DNA of 64,000 nt, taken from positions 184,429,956-184,493,955 of the forward strand of contig CP136063.1 in NCBI GenBank assembly GCA_032622095.1, written 5' to 3'. Below the pieces are notes generated by a model. It worked only from the letters and a program-made list of their open reading frames with translations. It had not been told where the DNA came from and did no database searches. Source of the DNA: Siphonodentalium dalli. Taxonomy: Eukaryota; Mollusca; Scaphopoda; Gadilida; Siphonodentaliidae. Made by a program: the position numbers and the translations under genes. Position 1 is the first letter of the stretch, and the number at the start of each line of letters is the position of its first letter. Shown here in pieces: positions 1 to 11,325 of this stretch.

Positions 1-329
1 TTTAATTAACCAAAGTTCATTAGTGTGGTCTCCCATTGTTGAGTATATTGCTTATCGCTCGTTATTTACAAGTACATACTTTACAACAGGTGCCGGAACA
101 GAATTGGTCTTTGTTCGCATAATGCAGCTGAGGAACTACGACAATTACATACTATCTACGCGAGATTTATTATGGTAAAAAGACAGGTCTGAGTGAACCA
201 CAGATTAACTATACTATCCTGATCGGGCTAAAATAGACCGATCAGTCTTCCTGGCACATCGATCACTGTTGTAAGAGAGGAAACTCTAAATTTCTTGAAT
301 ATTGAAATTATGTTTGTTTGAATATTTGC

Positions 330-830
330 ATATGTTTATTTTGAATATTCTCAGTTTGCGATTTATCGTAAAGATGATTGAGATTTATTGGAAAGGTTTG
401 CGAGTTATTGCAAAGATGTTTGTGATTTATTGCAAAGTTGTATTGGGATTTATCGCAAAGGTTTGCTCCCCTTAACCCACATGCATGCTGGCTGTGAAAG
501 ACCGATCAAGTCTATTTTAACGCGACCGTGCTATTATAGATCGATTGGTGGTTCACCCAGACATGTTGAAGATGTCTGATTTATATTTATATCTATACGG
601 TTCAAGCCCATTAGTGCCAACTCATAAAAATATATCTGCGATAAATCACAAACCATTGCGATTAATCGCAAACCTTTGTGATCAATCCATTATATTTATT
701 TATTGCAAGGTAGTTTGCGATTCGCAAAGGTTTGCGATTTATCGCAAGGTAGTGTTTTATTTATCGGGCTATTTACAGATCGATTGGTGTTTCACCCAGA
801 CCTGTTTAAGATGTTTGATTTATAATGTTT
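330..830. repeat. Degenerate TTTGCGATTTAT repeats with a 53-bp direct repeat
   Basis: Variants of the motif GTTTGCGATTTATCGCAAAG occur many times between about 350 and 470 and again, partly inverted, between 640 and 750. A separate block starting AGATCGATTGG and reading through TTCACCCAGAC occurs at about 537-590 and again at 776-829. Open frames across this stretch look like by-products of the repeat. No gene is recognised in 1-1190. Confidence 0.6.
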
Positions 831-1189
831 ACTTTACTATTATTGCACACAAATTAAGAAATTTGGCCGATTATTTTAGACATTCAGACAAATTTGACTC
901 TACATGCAGGGAACAGTTCAGGGAAATCCTGATATCGAGATATTACACCTTGAATTAAGTACAAAAACACGATCTATACTAATAAAAGTAATATAATTCG
1001 GATTATTTCATTTTGCAATATGCAAGCGAGACATGATAACTTAATAACGAAGAACCTCGATCGTGGTTTTGTACTTAATTCGATGTTTAAACGTCGTAGC
1101 ATTATTTGGAATCTAACATGCCACATTGTTAAATTGGCCGTCGGCCATTTGTTTTTTCGTAATTTCGAGTGCTTGGTATCTGGGCACTG

Positions 1190-1565
1190 GGCAGGTTCTC
1201 CACATGTTACCTATATATTTGGTTCTCTGAAGTACCAAATTGCTAGGTACTATGCATATTACATGAATATTTGGTACTCCCCACGGGACAAGTTCGGTAC
1301 CTACGCAGGTACTCTGGATGACCCATTGTTTTAAGAGTGTGCATACTGCCTGGATAGGTACTCCACATAACCTAAATATAAGTACACCATAGAACCTAAA
1401 TATTGGTACTCCACGGAACTTAAATATAGGTACTCTAGAGAACCTATATATAGGTACCACATAGTACCTACATATTTGGCAGGTACTCTAGAGTACCAGC
1501 AATTATGCACCCCCCTGGGACAAAGCTCAGTACCTAAGTAGGTACTCCAGAGTACCTATTGTTAT
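1190..1565. repeat. Degenerate GGTACTC / CCTAAATATA minisatellite
   Basis: The words GGTACTCC, GTACCTA and AACCTAAATATA recur at roughly 25-30 bp intervals, clearest from 1355 to 1500, with substitutions in each copy. Frames on both strands are repeat-driven (for example alternating VPIF words on the minus strand). No host function is suggested. Confidence 0.6.
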
Positions 1566-1570
1566 AAGAG

Positions 1571-3650
1571 CTACATATAGATGGCCCATTATGGGCTTGT
1601 TCGAAGAACTTTTTGTGATATGGTCATTATATAATCAGATTATATATTTTAGACAACATAATGTGAACTAGACGTTGTCAGAGCGTCTCCATTGGTGGAT
1701 ACCCACCTCGTTTTTTTTCAAATTTATCCCATTGAGCCAGACAAAGTTCCCATTCCAAGTTTCCGAAATTCCATTCGCACCACCCTCTTGGGTTGGAATG
1801 TTTCACCTGGTACCTCAAATTTCCAACTGTTGGATATTTTCCTCCTAGCATCCTTCCCATCTGGAAAATATCTGACTGATTTCAGTTCAAAAGTGTGACC
1901 AAAATCGGGGGAGGGTCCCAAATAAAACCCAGGTGTCCTGATGTGTGGGTCATTTTCTGACCTTCGCATTTATACCACGTTTAACTCATACCTGGGTTGT
2001 ACATTGAGTGCAACTAGTCATCAGTAATTAATGTATGATCTTGTTAATTATGTGTGTGCGCTCGTATTCATCGTATTATATGTCTCTCCTGTACACAGTG
2101 CTTACCACTACACAATTAACCCTATCAATACAACAACGGGGAATGGAAGATTATCCCAGATCCGGGAACACACAAAACTCTATCTATTATACTATTTTAT
2201 ATAATATCGGACAAACTCCCCCACGCAGTAATTTGCAAGTATTGGAAATTAAAATTTTGTTAAATCCGAGTGTACAGAAGATAGTTGGATCTAGGACCTA
2301 TAATCGCGAACACGAACCTGAAAAATTAACTCATGTATATAAGACACATCAATGACAATTTTCCACCGAAGGATGCCAAAGTGAGAAATGGATGTTCACT
2401 GATTCTCGTAAATCTTCTATCTACATAACCCAAATGAAAACGTCATGGAATCACACATTGGTCACCAAATACCTGGGATTCACAACAAATCGCCACCTAC
2501 CACTCGTCTTTCTTCAAACGACACCTCCGACCACTTTTCAGTCTTTTGCTAGTGTCTCGTAGCCTAGTGGAGAAGGTAGATTGGTCGTGTACGGGAACAA
2601 AATCAGGAGTCCAAAAGTTATGATAACTTTTATAGTGTTGTATAAGTCTTTGCCGGTAAGCACTATGTATACATGTTATATAGAGATGTTGCTGGTAGGA
2701 AGGTTCCAGGAGAAGTGCCGTTCTTGCTCTCGAGAACGGGCGGTAACTTTCCAGTATCCGTGTATCATCTGCCCACATACGGTCTGAGGTATCATGATAT
2801 CCATATTATCTATACATTCACACTATTGTCAGTGGATTATTCTATTTTTTTACTCATACCTGGGTTGTACAATGAGTGCAACCAGTCATCAGCAATTAAG
2901 GAATACTCTCATTAATTATGTGTGTACGCTGGTACTCATCGTATTATATGTCTCTCATGTACACAGTGCTTACCACTACACAATTAACCCTATCAATACA
3001 ACGCGGAATGGAAGATTATACCAGATTCGAGAACACATCAAACTCTATCTATTATAATATCTTATGTACTATCGTACACTAGGCGATAGTAAGGGCTACC
3101 AATGCACTTGGCTGACCGTGTGTTCCATTACCATTTTCACCGAGGGTTTCCTCTTCGTGTCAGCTCTTGATCTTGATAGGTAAGAAGTCCGAAGAAATCT
3201 GACAAATTCTAAAAACATATCTCTTTTATACTTGACCAATCAGAATGCGAGATGATGAAAAGTATTGATTTTCTATAAATAGGACAGCTGTCTCTGTGTT
3301 GAGAAAACCGATTAATAATTCACTGCTGACGGCTCTTAGCTGTCTCCACTGAAATTCCCTTTGCTAAAATTCCCTAACTAGGATTGACTTTCTGTCCGTG
3401 ACAGTACCAGTTGGAACATTCCAACAAAGAGGGTAGTGCGAATGGAATTTCGAGAATTTGGAATGGTAATATTGTATGGCTCAATGGGATGAAGTTGGAA
3501 AAACGAGGAGGGTAGCCACCAATGGAGACGCTCTGACCACGTCTAGTTCTCATTGTGCTCTGTAAAATATATAATCTGATTATATAATGGCCATATCACA
3601 AAAAGTCGACATTTATTGTTCTTCAAACATGCCCATAACAGGTCATATAT
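1571..3650. mobile_element. 2.1-kb element bounded by ~240-bp inverted repeats
   Basis: About 240 bp at 1571-1810 reappears in inverted orientation at about 3408-3650. The inverted arms share the blocks CAGAGCGTCTCCATTGGTGG, ATATAATCAGATTATATA and CACAAAAAGT. Similarity fades outside both arms. The interior holds no recognised transposase and carries a direct duplication. This is best read as a non-autonomous DNA transposon or foldback element. No target-site duplication is clear, so the class is open. Confidence 0.5.
1984..3077 (+). repeat. Direct duplication inside the inverted-repeat element (1984-2213 and 2852-3077)
   Basis: Both segments run from ACTCATACCTGGGTTGTAC through TGTACACAGTGCTTACCACT to ACTCTATCTATTAT with scattered differences. 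The copies are about 870 bp apart. The intervening 2214-2851 holds a minus-strand open frame with an ADDT word that I do not accept as a reverse transcriptase, because no other motif accompanies it. Confidence 0.7.
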
Positions 3651-5730
3651 GCCTATTTCATGTCGTTACAAATTCCTGAGTAAAATAATCGGATTTCTGG
3701 AAACTGGTTGCTTGTCGGTGGTTGTACGATAACAAAACACATACTAAAATATTGATTGATATATTTTAAAGACATTTAGTCGCCGTGTTCTATCTCATGG
3801 CTGCTTTAGTGACACTGACAATTAAGAATCTTTCGCTTTTACTAATGAAATATTCTTTTTTGATAGACATTTCTTCTTGATGCTAATTAATGGTAATTGT
3901 TAATGATCTTGATATCTAAAATGCTAATATAATTGTTATTAATTTAATTGTCATTAAGTTCATTACAGAAAACAGGATTATGTTGAGGCTGCTATTGGCG
4001 AAGAACTGTACTAGCTTATTTTTTTTTTTTTATTTATGTATCTTGACTTTTTTGGTCCAGGGGAGGAAATAACCTTCTTTTGATGCGAAGGTAAATTGAG
4101 CTGATTGTCACTAAAGTAGAGTTAATCCTCTTCAGTCACAATCTAATGTCTGTTGGAGCTGGTTGGAGGATAAATAAAATATACGAAGGTCCATAACAAT
4201 AAATAATGGGATAATGTATCAAAATATGAACGAAATAAAATGTCCGTAATAGTATACACACTAGTGGCGTTGCCGTCTGATATATACTGTGTTAACATTG
4301 AATGTGGCTTCTCCTGTACATAGAAAGTCGGATTAAAACCCGGATGCTACTTGTGTGATCGAAAGACACATTGAGTATAAACGAACAAGTTTCTAACCAT
4401 GTTCCTAAGACGGTTGTAGAGCGACCCATATCTACACTAAACAAAGTATTCTCGGTCCACAACAGCTTGGGATATCGGTTAGTTTGATGCTGTTTTTTGG
4501 ATCGAGTCCGACCCCGTTAGAAAATATATGTAAACAATATATTAAACGATCGTATCACAACTTTACCTTTCTCTATCACAGTAGATGCTATGCCATTTTA
4601 AAAACAGATTAATCGACGACATACCAGATGATTAATCACATCCATGGGGTTCACGTGAATGCCCGGGCTTCACGTGTAATTTTTTTGCGTCTTTTTAATG
4701 AAAGAGTAACGGGACGGGACTTGGTCCATAACAGCATCAACCCTACCTATACCCCAAGCTGTTGTGGACTGATAAAACTTGGTCTAATCGACAGTACTAA
4801 TAGTAATATTGCCAGTGGGGTATTATAAACGAGTAAACACTTATAAACGAGAAAATAGTAGTGTATTGATGCGTTTGTATAGCAATAATGTATGAAAGAC
4901 GAGAGTTACAAATAATATATTAAAATACGGTATTTGTACACACCAAATGACAATTTGACATACACAAAGCAGTAAACTAGATCACATCCAAATACAAAAT
5001 CACACACAAGGAAATGAAGATAAATAACAAGGTTTAAATACCAAAGTTAACTGATGCATACATTAAACATTCACAAAATTTATTACAGTTCGTTGCAGAA
5101 AGAGGAACTGATATTCTGTCCGAAGAAAAAAAAAGCAAATTAAAAATGGATAGACAAATATGCATTATAAACTCCTTTTTGTAAATATATAACACTCTCA
5201 TCGTCAAAACAAAAACATGTATCCGCAACAAATTAAATAGGAAAACATATTGAGAATCAAAAGTATCTCACAAATTGGCACAATGTAATGGTGTATTTAG
5301 AACTGAAAATTATGTTTGAATGTTGAATGTTCCAATATGCAATCTACACCAAAAGGGTGGGAGATATTTGTTTATGAATTTCGCCGATCTTTCAGATTCA
5401 CCCACAAAACCAAGAATGACAGAATTCTCACTGTATCTAGCAATAGACATAAACTGGTCATAACATGGTCGTATTTAACGTGTAGTGGAGCAACCACACA
5501 TTTTATGATTCAATATTTCAATCATAAATTATACTATTTATATTACTATTACTAATTTGATAATATGCAAGTCATACAGAACAACCCGCTATGTGGGAGT
5601 AGAAACAATGCAGAAAACCAGGTTAAGAACGGCCTAATGTATTGCTACATATCTGTTAAAGTTGTGTACAAAACTAAAGGTCAGTCTCATGCAATTATTA
5701 CCCAAAATACCATCAGAACTTATTTTACTG
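3651..5730. other. AT-rich stretch without a recognisable gene
   Basis: This is about 2 kb of AT-rich sequence with a T tract near 4019-4031 and only short open frames. I see no domain, exon-like segment or clear repeat unit here. Confidence 0.5.
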
Positions 5731-7275
5731 AAATGAAATGACAAAGAATGTGAAGTGTCACTTTAATGAATTGACGATGACTCGGGAATTTCCTCCAATG
5801 AGGAAAAACGACGATGGAAACAGGGGGGGGTGTCAGGAAAACATATCCGGACACTAGGCGCTTTTTTATTTTTTCCGATTCTGGGATAGGGACCCACCCC
5901 CTCCAAACTGCTTCAAATCACTATTTTAATGATTTTATCTGATGAATGTTCCATATCATAATTATAGAAGCATTCCTACTTTTTACCAACAAGACTGTAA
6001 AGTTTCAAAACAATTCTCCAATTAATGTGGGCTGTAGGGTATGCTGGTGGATTGACATTTGAAATCCAAGATGGCTGCTGGTGGCATGTTTGTTTTACAC
6101 AATTTTTGGGGGAAAATGGAGGCTCCCATCTAGAGGTCACTTCGAAGATCCATATGAAGTTTGGTGACGATTGGATGAGAAATGTGACCTGTAGGTGTGC
6201 TAAAGGATTTGGTCATACAAAGAGTAAAATCCAAGATGGCCGCTGGCAGCCCTTTTTTTTTCCTTTTTTTTTTATTACAAAATTCGGGTGGATTGACATT
6301 TGAAATCCAAGATGGCTGCTGGTGGCCATATTTGTTTTAAACAAATTTTGGGGGAAAAAATGGAGGCACCCATCTAAAGGTCACACCGAAGATCCATATG
6401 AAGTTTTGTGATGATCGGATGAGAGATAAGCTCTTCCCAGTGTATTAAGGATTTAGTGATGCAAAGAGTACAATCCAAAATGGCTGCCAGTGGCCGTATT
6501 TTTCATAAAAAACCATTCGAATTTGACAGCTCCCATCTAGAGGTGATCCTAGACCCATATACCGAATATCGTTGAAATCGGTCAAAGTTGGTTTTAACAT
6601 CTTTGTTTTATTTTATTATGGTCTTTTTAATAGTCTATTTATATTTGAAGAGTTCAGTGAAGAGTTTACATTTATTTGAAGAATCTATTATTGTGTTATG
6701 TTTTCAGATTATTAATAGAACTATTTAAATCTGAGCCTTTCCAAGTCAATGTGCACTGATAGATCCTTGATGAAAACATTTAGCAAGCTGACCTTTTTAT
6801 TACCCCTTGGTTTCATCCCTCATTATTAACTGATGGTGAACTCAAACCCCCTACCAAGAGTTAAGTGCATACCTATTACATAATAGAAGCATTCTTTAAA
6901 AAAATTGACTCTACGAAAAAATTTACAGGTCCAGGAATTTTTTTTTAAGCCGGGCTGCTGAAATACCCACCCACCCGCCTAGTGTTCGGAAAAAAGTTGC
7001 AGACCCCCCCCCCCCCCCCCCCCCCGATGGAAATGGTTGAAATGCAGGTAAAAATTAAAATGTGTTTTTATTCTGAAATTAAATGAATGTGAAGTGTCTC
7101 TTTAATGAATTCACGATGATTGTAATTTTCTTCGATGAGAAAAACGACGATGAAATTGCAGGTGAGAATGAAAATGTGATTTTACTGAAATGAAATGAAA
7201 GCAATGAATGTGAAGTGTGACTTTAATGAATTGACGATGACTGTGCAATTTCCTTCGATGAGGAAAACGAATTGG
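5730..7275. repeat. Mosaic of dispersed repeats (AAGATGGC-type and GACGATGA-type)
   Basis: A block beginning TCCAAGATGGCTGCTGGTGG and running through GGAGGCACCCATCTA-like and GATCCATATGAAGTTT words is present at about 6045-6240 and 6296-6470, with a third partial copy at 6475-6600. A different unit with GAATGTGAAGTGTC and AATTGACGATGACT occurs at 5735-5825, 7060-7160 and 7190-7272. A pure C tract lies at about 7003-7025. No coding function is supported; the 92-codon frame at 6025 is inside the repeat. Confidence 0.6.
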
Positions 7276-7644
7276 TATATATCGCTTTATTGATTATAGA
7301 GTGATGTCAAATGAATCCGAAGCGTCACTTTAACTCAGAATCCGACAAGTACCAAGCAACATCTTCGCCGAAGACAACCAGCTGTTACAGCCAACATACA
7401 TTATATCTCTAAACAGATCCCTGTTCAAACCAAAACATGTAATTCAAGTTTGGAATTATACGTTTTTGGGAAATTGTATGATGTACCATCAATGAATTAG
7501 GCAAGAACCTTCGATGCCCTCGATGGTGGTTAAATGTTTGCTTATGATTTGTAGGGTGCAACCGTCTTAATTTTTATTTTTTTTAGAACTGATGAAATAG
7601 GTGTCTTGATCAACATTTGATGTTATTACTCGAGAAATATAGCT

Positions 7645-8029
7645 TTAACCCTTTACCCAACAGAACGGCCCTGTGCCAATGCATTCTCTTATATATGCGA
7701 GTCGACCATATGTCGCCTCGCATATATAAGAGAATGCATTGGCTTAACACATATTAAAAATGATACAATTGTCAAAGAATGTAGAAAAATATTATATTTT
7801 TGTTTAGGCCAATGTATTCTCTTATATATGCGAGGCGACCTATGGTCGACTCGCATATATAAAAGAATGCATTGGCACAGGGCATAACTGTAACCATCAC
7901 AATGTGGTCAATGAACCGGTTCCAATGATATCCATATTTGTATGGTGTTATTGAGACAGACCGAAGATATTTTAGGCTGTTGAAGCTTTATTTGGGCGTT
8001 TTTGGCCGGTTTGTTGGGTAAAGGGTTAA
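7645..8029 (-). mobile_element. piggyBac-type MITE, copy 1
   Basis: The element is flanked by TTAA on both sides (7645-7648 and 8026-8029). Its terminal inverted repeats begin CCCTTTACCCAACA and differ only slightly. Inside are two long near-perfect hairpins built on GCCAATGCATTCTCTTATAT and its complement. It is the reverse complement of the copy at 60293-60692. TTAA target duplication plus termini starting CCC is characteristic of piggyBac superfamily elements. At about 385 bp with no ORF it is non-autonomous. Confidence 0.85.
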
Positions 8030-8269
8030 TACCACCCAGTGATGGTATCTATTTGTTCGATTGACAATGCAACAAAATGTTGGTTCTTGATCTATAAATA
8101 TTGAGTTTGAGTTAGAAGGTATACTGTCTCCCGTGCTAAAGATGTTCGAAGCTGCCGGTGATCTCTGTGGATGTTTTGTTCAGCGTCTCTTTTCGAAGTT
8201 TTGGAATATTTTATCCTAGAATTCTGTATTGACAATATTAAAGTTATTTCTCGATATCCAAAATTTCTT

Positions 8270-8745
8270 GATTACTTCTGCTATTGAAATGACAGCACTC
8301 ATAGCAGAATCGTTCTATATGACCACGCCTATGTACTGCGGTCCTAAAATGTACTTGAAAACTATTACTCATTACTTTCTGCTATATAAACGGGGATTCT
8401 GATGCTGCATCAATATCATTCATGCAGTAGTGCTCTGCCATTAAATTTACTGCTACCTACACACCAGTACTCAGATGCATAAGTAACTAGAAAAACCAAC
8501 AAGACTCGATCCAGCAATCAAGCTAACATTTTAATGAAATTAATTTTCACAAACTAACAACTCGTGTCACGGTATGCAGACGAATTATTTCTGGAACACC
8601 TGCTGTCACATGCAGTTGAGTGATCAGTTGATCACTGTGTTTACGCTGTTCGCTAGCCAATCAATCAAAAGGGACGAATTCACAATAGCATTTGATCACT
8701 GGATAACTGGATGTTTGATTGACAACATTTCAACTTTGGTGCGGC
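8270..8745. repeat. Duplicated promoter-like block (copy at 42825-43290)
   Basis: The segment shares TATGACCACGCCT, AATGTACTTGAAAAC-like, ACTAACAACTCGTG and TGTTTGATTGA words in the same order with 42825-43290. Both copies have a TATA-like word (TATATAAACG here, TATAAAGG there) at the corresponding place. The small open frames at 8574 and 43112 do not correspond in frame or start. A regulatory or untranslated first-exon role is possible but unproven; it may simply be a dispersed repeat. Confidence 0.5.
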
Positions 8746-8802
8746 TTTTTCGTCGGCAATAATCTCAAAGGTTTACGCTCCTTTTATACTTATACCTTCT
8801 AC

Positions 8803-10870
8803 TATGGTGGTTCTCTTTTGGAATGACGGATTAAATTATAAGAAATATAACTCTTGTTTCGATTAAGCTTTAATGTTATTGGTTATAACCGGAACCACTG
8901 TCGGATACCCGTTTAGGTTCGGACATTCCAAGATGGCGGCGCCGAGTAAAGAAGATAAACGGTAAGTGTATATATTGTCTCCAAGCATCAATTAACGACA
9001 TCTTTCGGTGATACACCTTTAAACAGTTATGTCGGAATTTGTATGCCCAACACATACGTAACACGCCTTTCGCGTGACAGGCATGTGAATTGTTGTATTT
9101 GGCGTGTCAAGTCGTCATAATTTTTCGAAATTTTAGCGAGGCGGCGAAATGTTCGCTTTTTCGCATTTTTTGGCCCTGGGATCATGGATCCGCGAATTTA
9201 GGTATTGCTGTGGGTCGATTATGTTACCACACATCTTCGGAATTCAAAACCTGCGATATTTGTATTGTCTAACTCCGAAAAACGACCTTTGAAAATTTCA
9301 AAATGTTCAGGTTCGGATTCGCAATATTCCCGATGATTTTGTTCAGGTTCAGACACATTTTTCGTTCAGGTTCGGACAAATTTGGTTCAGGTTCGGACGC
9401 ATCAAAAACTTCGCATAAAAATGACATGCCGAGGTACAGTCGCGTTCTTATTGCGTTTTTTGTGCATTTGGTTATCTTCCATTCGTAAAAGAAACGATAA
9501 ATGGGGAACACGAGGCTTGGTTTTAGCCCACTCGTGAATAATTTGGGCGGACTTTCTTATGTTATGCGTGTCACGTTTAAATCATGCGCCATGTCCTCGT
9601 AACTATTGACAGTGAGCGTATAAAAGCACGTGAAACATCGTGGTTATGAATGACCCTTGAACTAGCAGTTTCACCAATCGTGACATTAGCTAGCGCGCTG
9701 AGCTTAATTGACGTCACCTAAAACAGGATCGATAGGTCTGCTACTGAATTATTCTTATTGGTGCTGATTGGTGTGAATTTATCTGATAACCTATAAAAAA
9801 GCACACCACGTGGTAGCTATTGATGTGAGACAAAATCGTTAGCTCCGCCAACATCGTGGGATACTAGGAGATGTAATACCCGGATGTCTCTTTTGAAACC
9901 CCTTGGCTCCGCCTCGGGATTCAAAATCGAGAACCAGGTATTAAATATCCATGTAGCCCCGATAACTCAGAAGATAAGTAATAATACCACTGTTCATATG
10001 TAAAATGTAATAATTCCCACTAGCTGGTTTGTAGTAGACATTGCTCGAGAATATTCAACTGTGGCTTTTGTCCCATTAATTCGGAGAATTTACCACCTGT
10101 ATATTTGGAAATTTTAGCTGACATATTTAGATATAACAAATTAACAATGCATGTTCGTTAATAACACGCACAATAAGATCGCGACTGCACCTCGGCATGT
10201 CATTTATAGGTAAGATTTTGATGCGTCCGAACCTGAACTAAAATTGTCCGAACCTGAACCAAATTTGTCCGAACCTGAACGAAAATTGTGTCTGAACCTG
10301 AACAAAATCATCGCGAATGTTGCGAATCCGAACCTGAACATTTTGAAATTTTCAAAGGTCGTTTTTCGGAGTTAGACAATAAAAATATCGCCGGTTTTGC
10401 ATTCCGAAGATGTGTGGTGACCTAATCTACCCACAGCAATACATAAATTTGCGGATGCATGAGCCCAGGGCCAGAAAAACACGAAAAAGCGAACATTTCG
10501 TCGCCTCGATAAAATTTCGAAAAATTATGACGAATTGACACGCCAAATACAACAATTCACATGCCTGTCATGCGAAAGCCGTGTTACGTATGTGTTGGGC
10601 ATACAAATTCCAACATAACTGTTTCAAGGTGTGTCACCTAAAGATGTCGTTAATTGATGCTTGGAGACAATATATACACTTACCGTTTATCTCCTTTACT
10701 CGGCGCCGCCATCTTGGAATGTCCGAACCTAAACGGGTATCCGACAGTGGGAACGTCTGAAGATAAATTTTCATTAACTGCGCTACGCGCGTTACATAAT
10801 TTATCTTCAAACTTTTCGGTTATAACTGCATAACCTTAATCGAAACAAGAGTTATTTCTTAAATAAACTC
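8803..10870. mobile_element. Large inverted-repeat element with 0.6-kb arms
   Basis: The left arm at about 8803-9437 matches the reverse complement of about 10193-10870. Shared blocks include CCAAGATGGCGGCGCCGAGT, the terminal AACTCTTGTTTCGATTAA, and a set of GTTCAGGTTCGGAC words repeated four times near 9300-9400. The right arm has about 70 extra bases after the CCGACAGTGG block. The 0.75-kb spacer has no transposase-like ORF. The same outer terminus appears again, inverted, at about 19826-19868, which supports a mobile family. The right arm lies just past the 3' end of the arrestin gene. Confidence 0.65.
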
Positions 10871-10971
10871 CGTTGATCGGTATGTTGTGTATTTAACGAC
10901 CTATCTGACACAATCCTTTCTAATTATAGCTAGTCATAATTTTGAGGTTAAAATGAGCACTGCATGTCCGT

Positions 10972-10977
10972 TTTATT
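10972..10977 (-). promoter_or_regulatory. Candidate polyadenylation signal AATAAA
   Basis: On the minus strand AATAAA begins 6 bases past the stop codon of the last arrestin exon (TAG at 10986-10984). A very short 3' UTR is implied if this signal is used. Transcript evidence would be needed to exclude a more distal site. Confidence 0.5.
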
Positions 10978-10983
10978 TACAAA

Positions 10984-11166
10984 CTAATACAGTTGTTGGT
11001 CACTTGGCACATTGGAGGTATGTGCATATGAATGCAGAGGAGGGAGACGTACTGGTCGAATCTTCTTTTTAAAAGATGACGTAGTTGCTGCTATAGGGAC
11101 GGTGCCGATAACGATCGGGACATCAACCGGTTTCCTCAGGTGAAAGCCAGGTGGATTCATGTCAAG
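10984..11166 (-). CDS. Arrestin gene exon 6 (terminal exon, residues 283-342)
   Basis: The acceptor reads TATATATTGCAG before CTTGACATG, phase 0. The exon encodes the last arrestin C-domain strand, with the family signature DVPIVIGTVPI, then a short tail with a KKK basic patch, PPLHSY and a final DQQLY before TAG. Family members normally extend with one or more PPxY ligase-binding motifs. None is visible here, so this protein may not bind Nedd4 WW domains in the usual way, or an alternative last exon exists. A 5S-like sequence and a (CT)n tract lie immediately upstream in the intron. Confidence 0.88.
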   Translation of the reverse strand, partial: LDMNPPGFHLRKPVDVPIVIGTVPIAATTSSFKKKIRPVRLPPLHSYAHTSNVPSDQQLY

Positions 11167-11238
11167 CTGCAATATATAGAGTCATATCTATATTTAGTTG
11201 AATTCCGATGGGTGATTGCGTCATACATGTAACAGAAT

Positions 11239-11282
<44 letters not shown>

Positions 11283-11290
11283 GAGAGCGC

Positions 11291-11325
<35 letters not shown>

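Noticed and set aside
2497-2778. Minus-strand frame beginning MWADDTRILES, resembling an RT catalytic word
   Set aside because: No other RT motif lies before or after it; one ADDT word is not enough.
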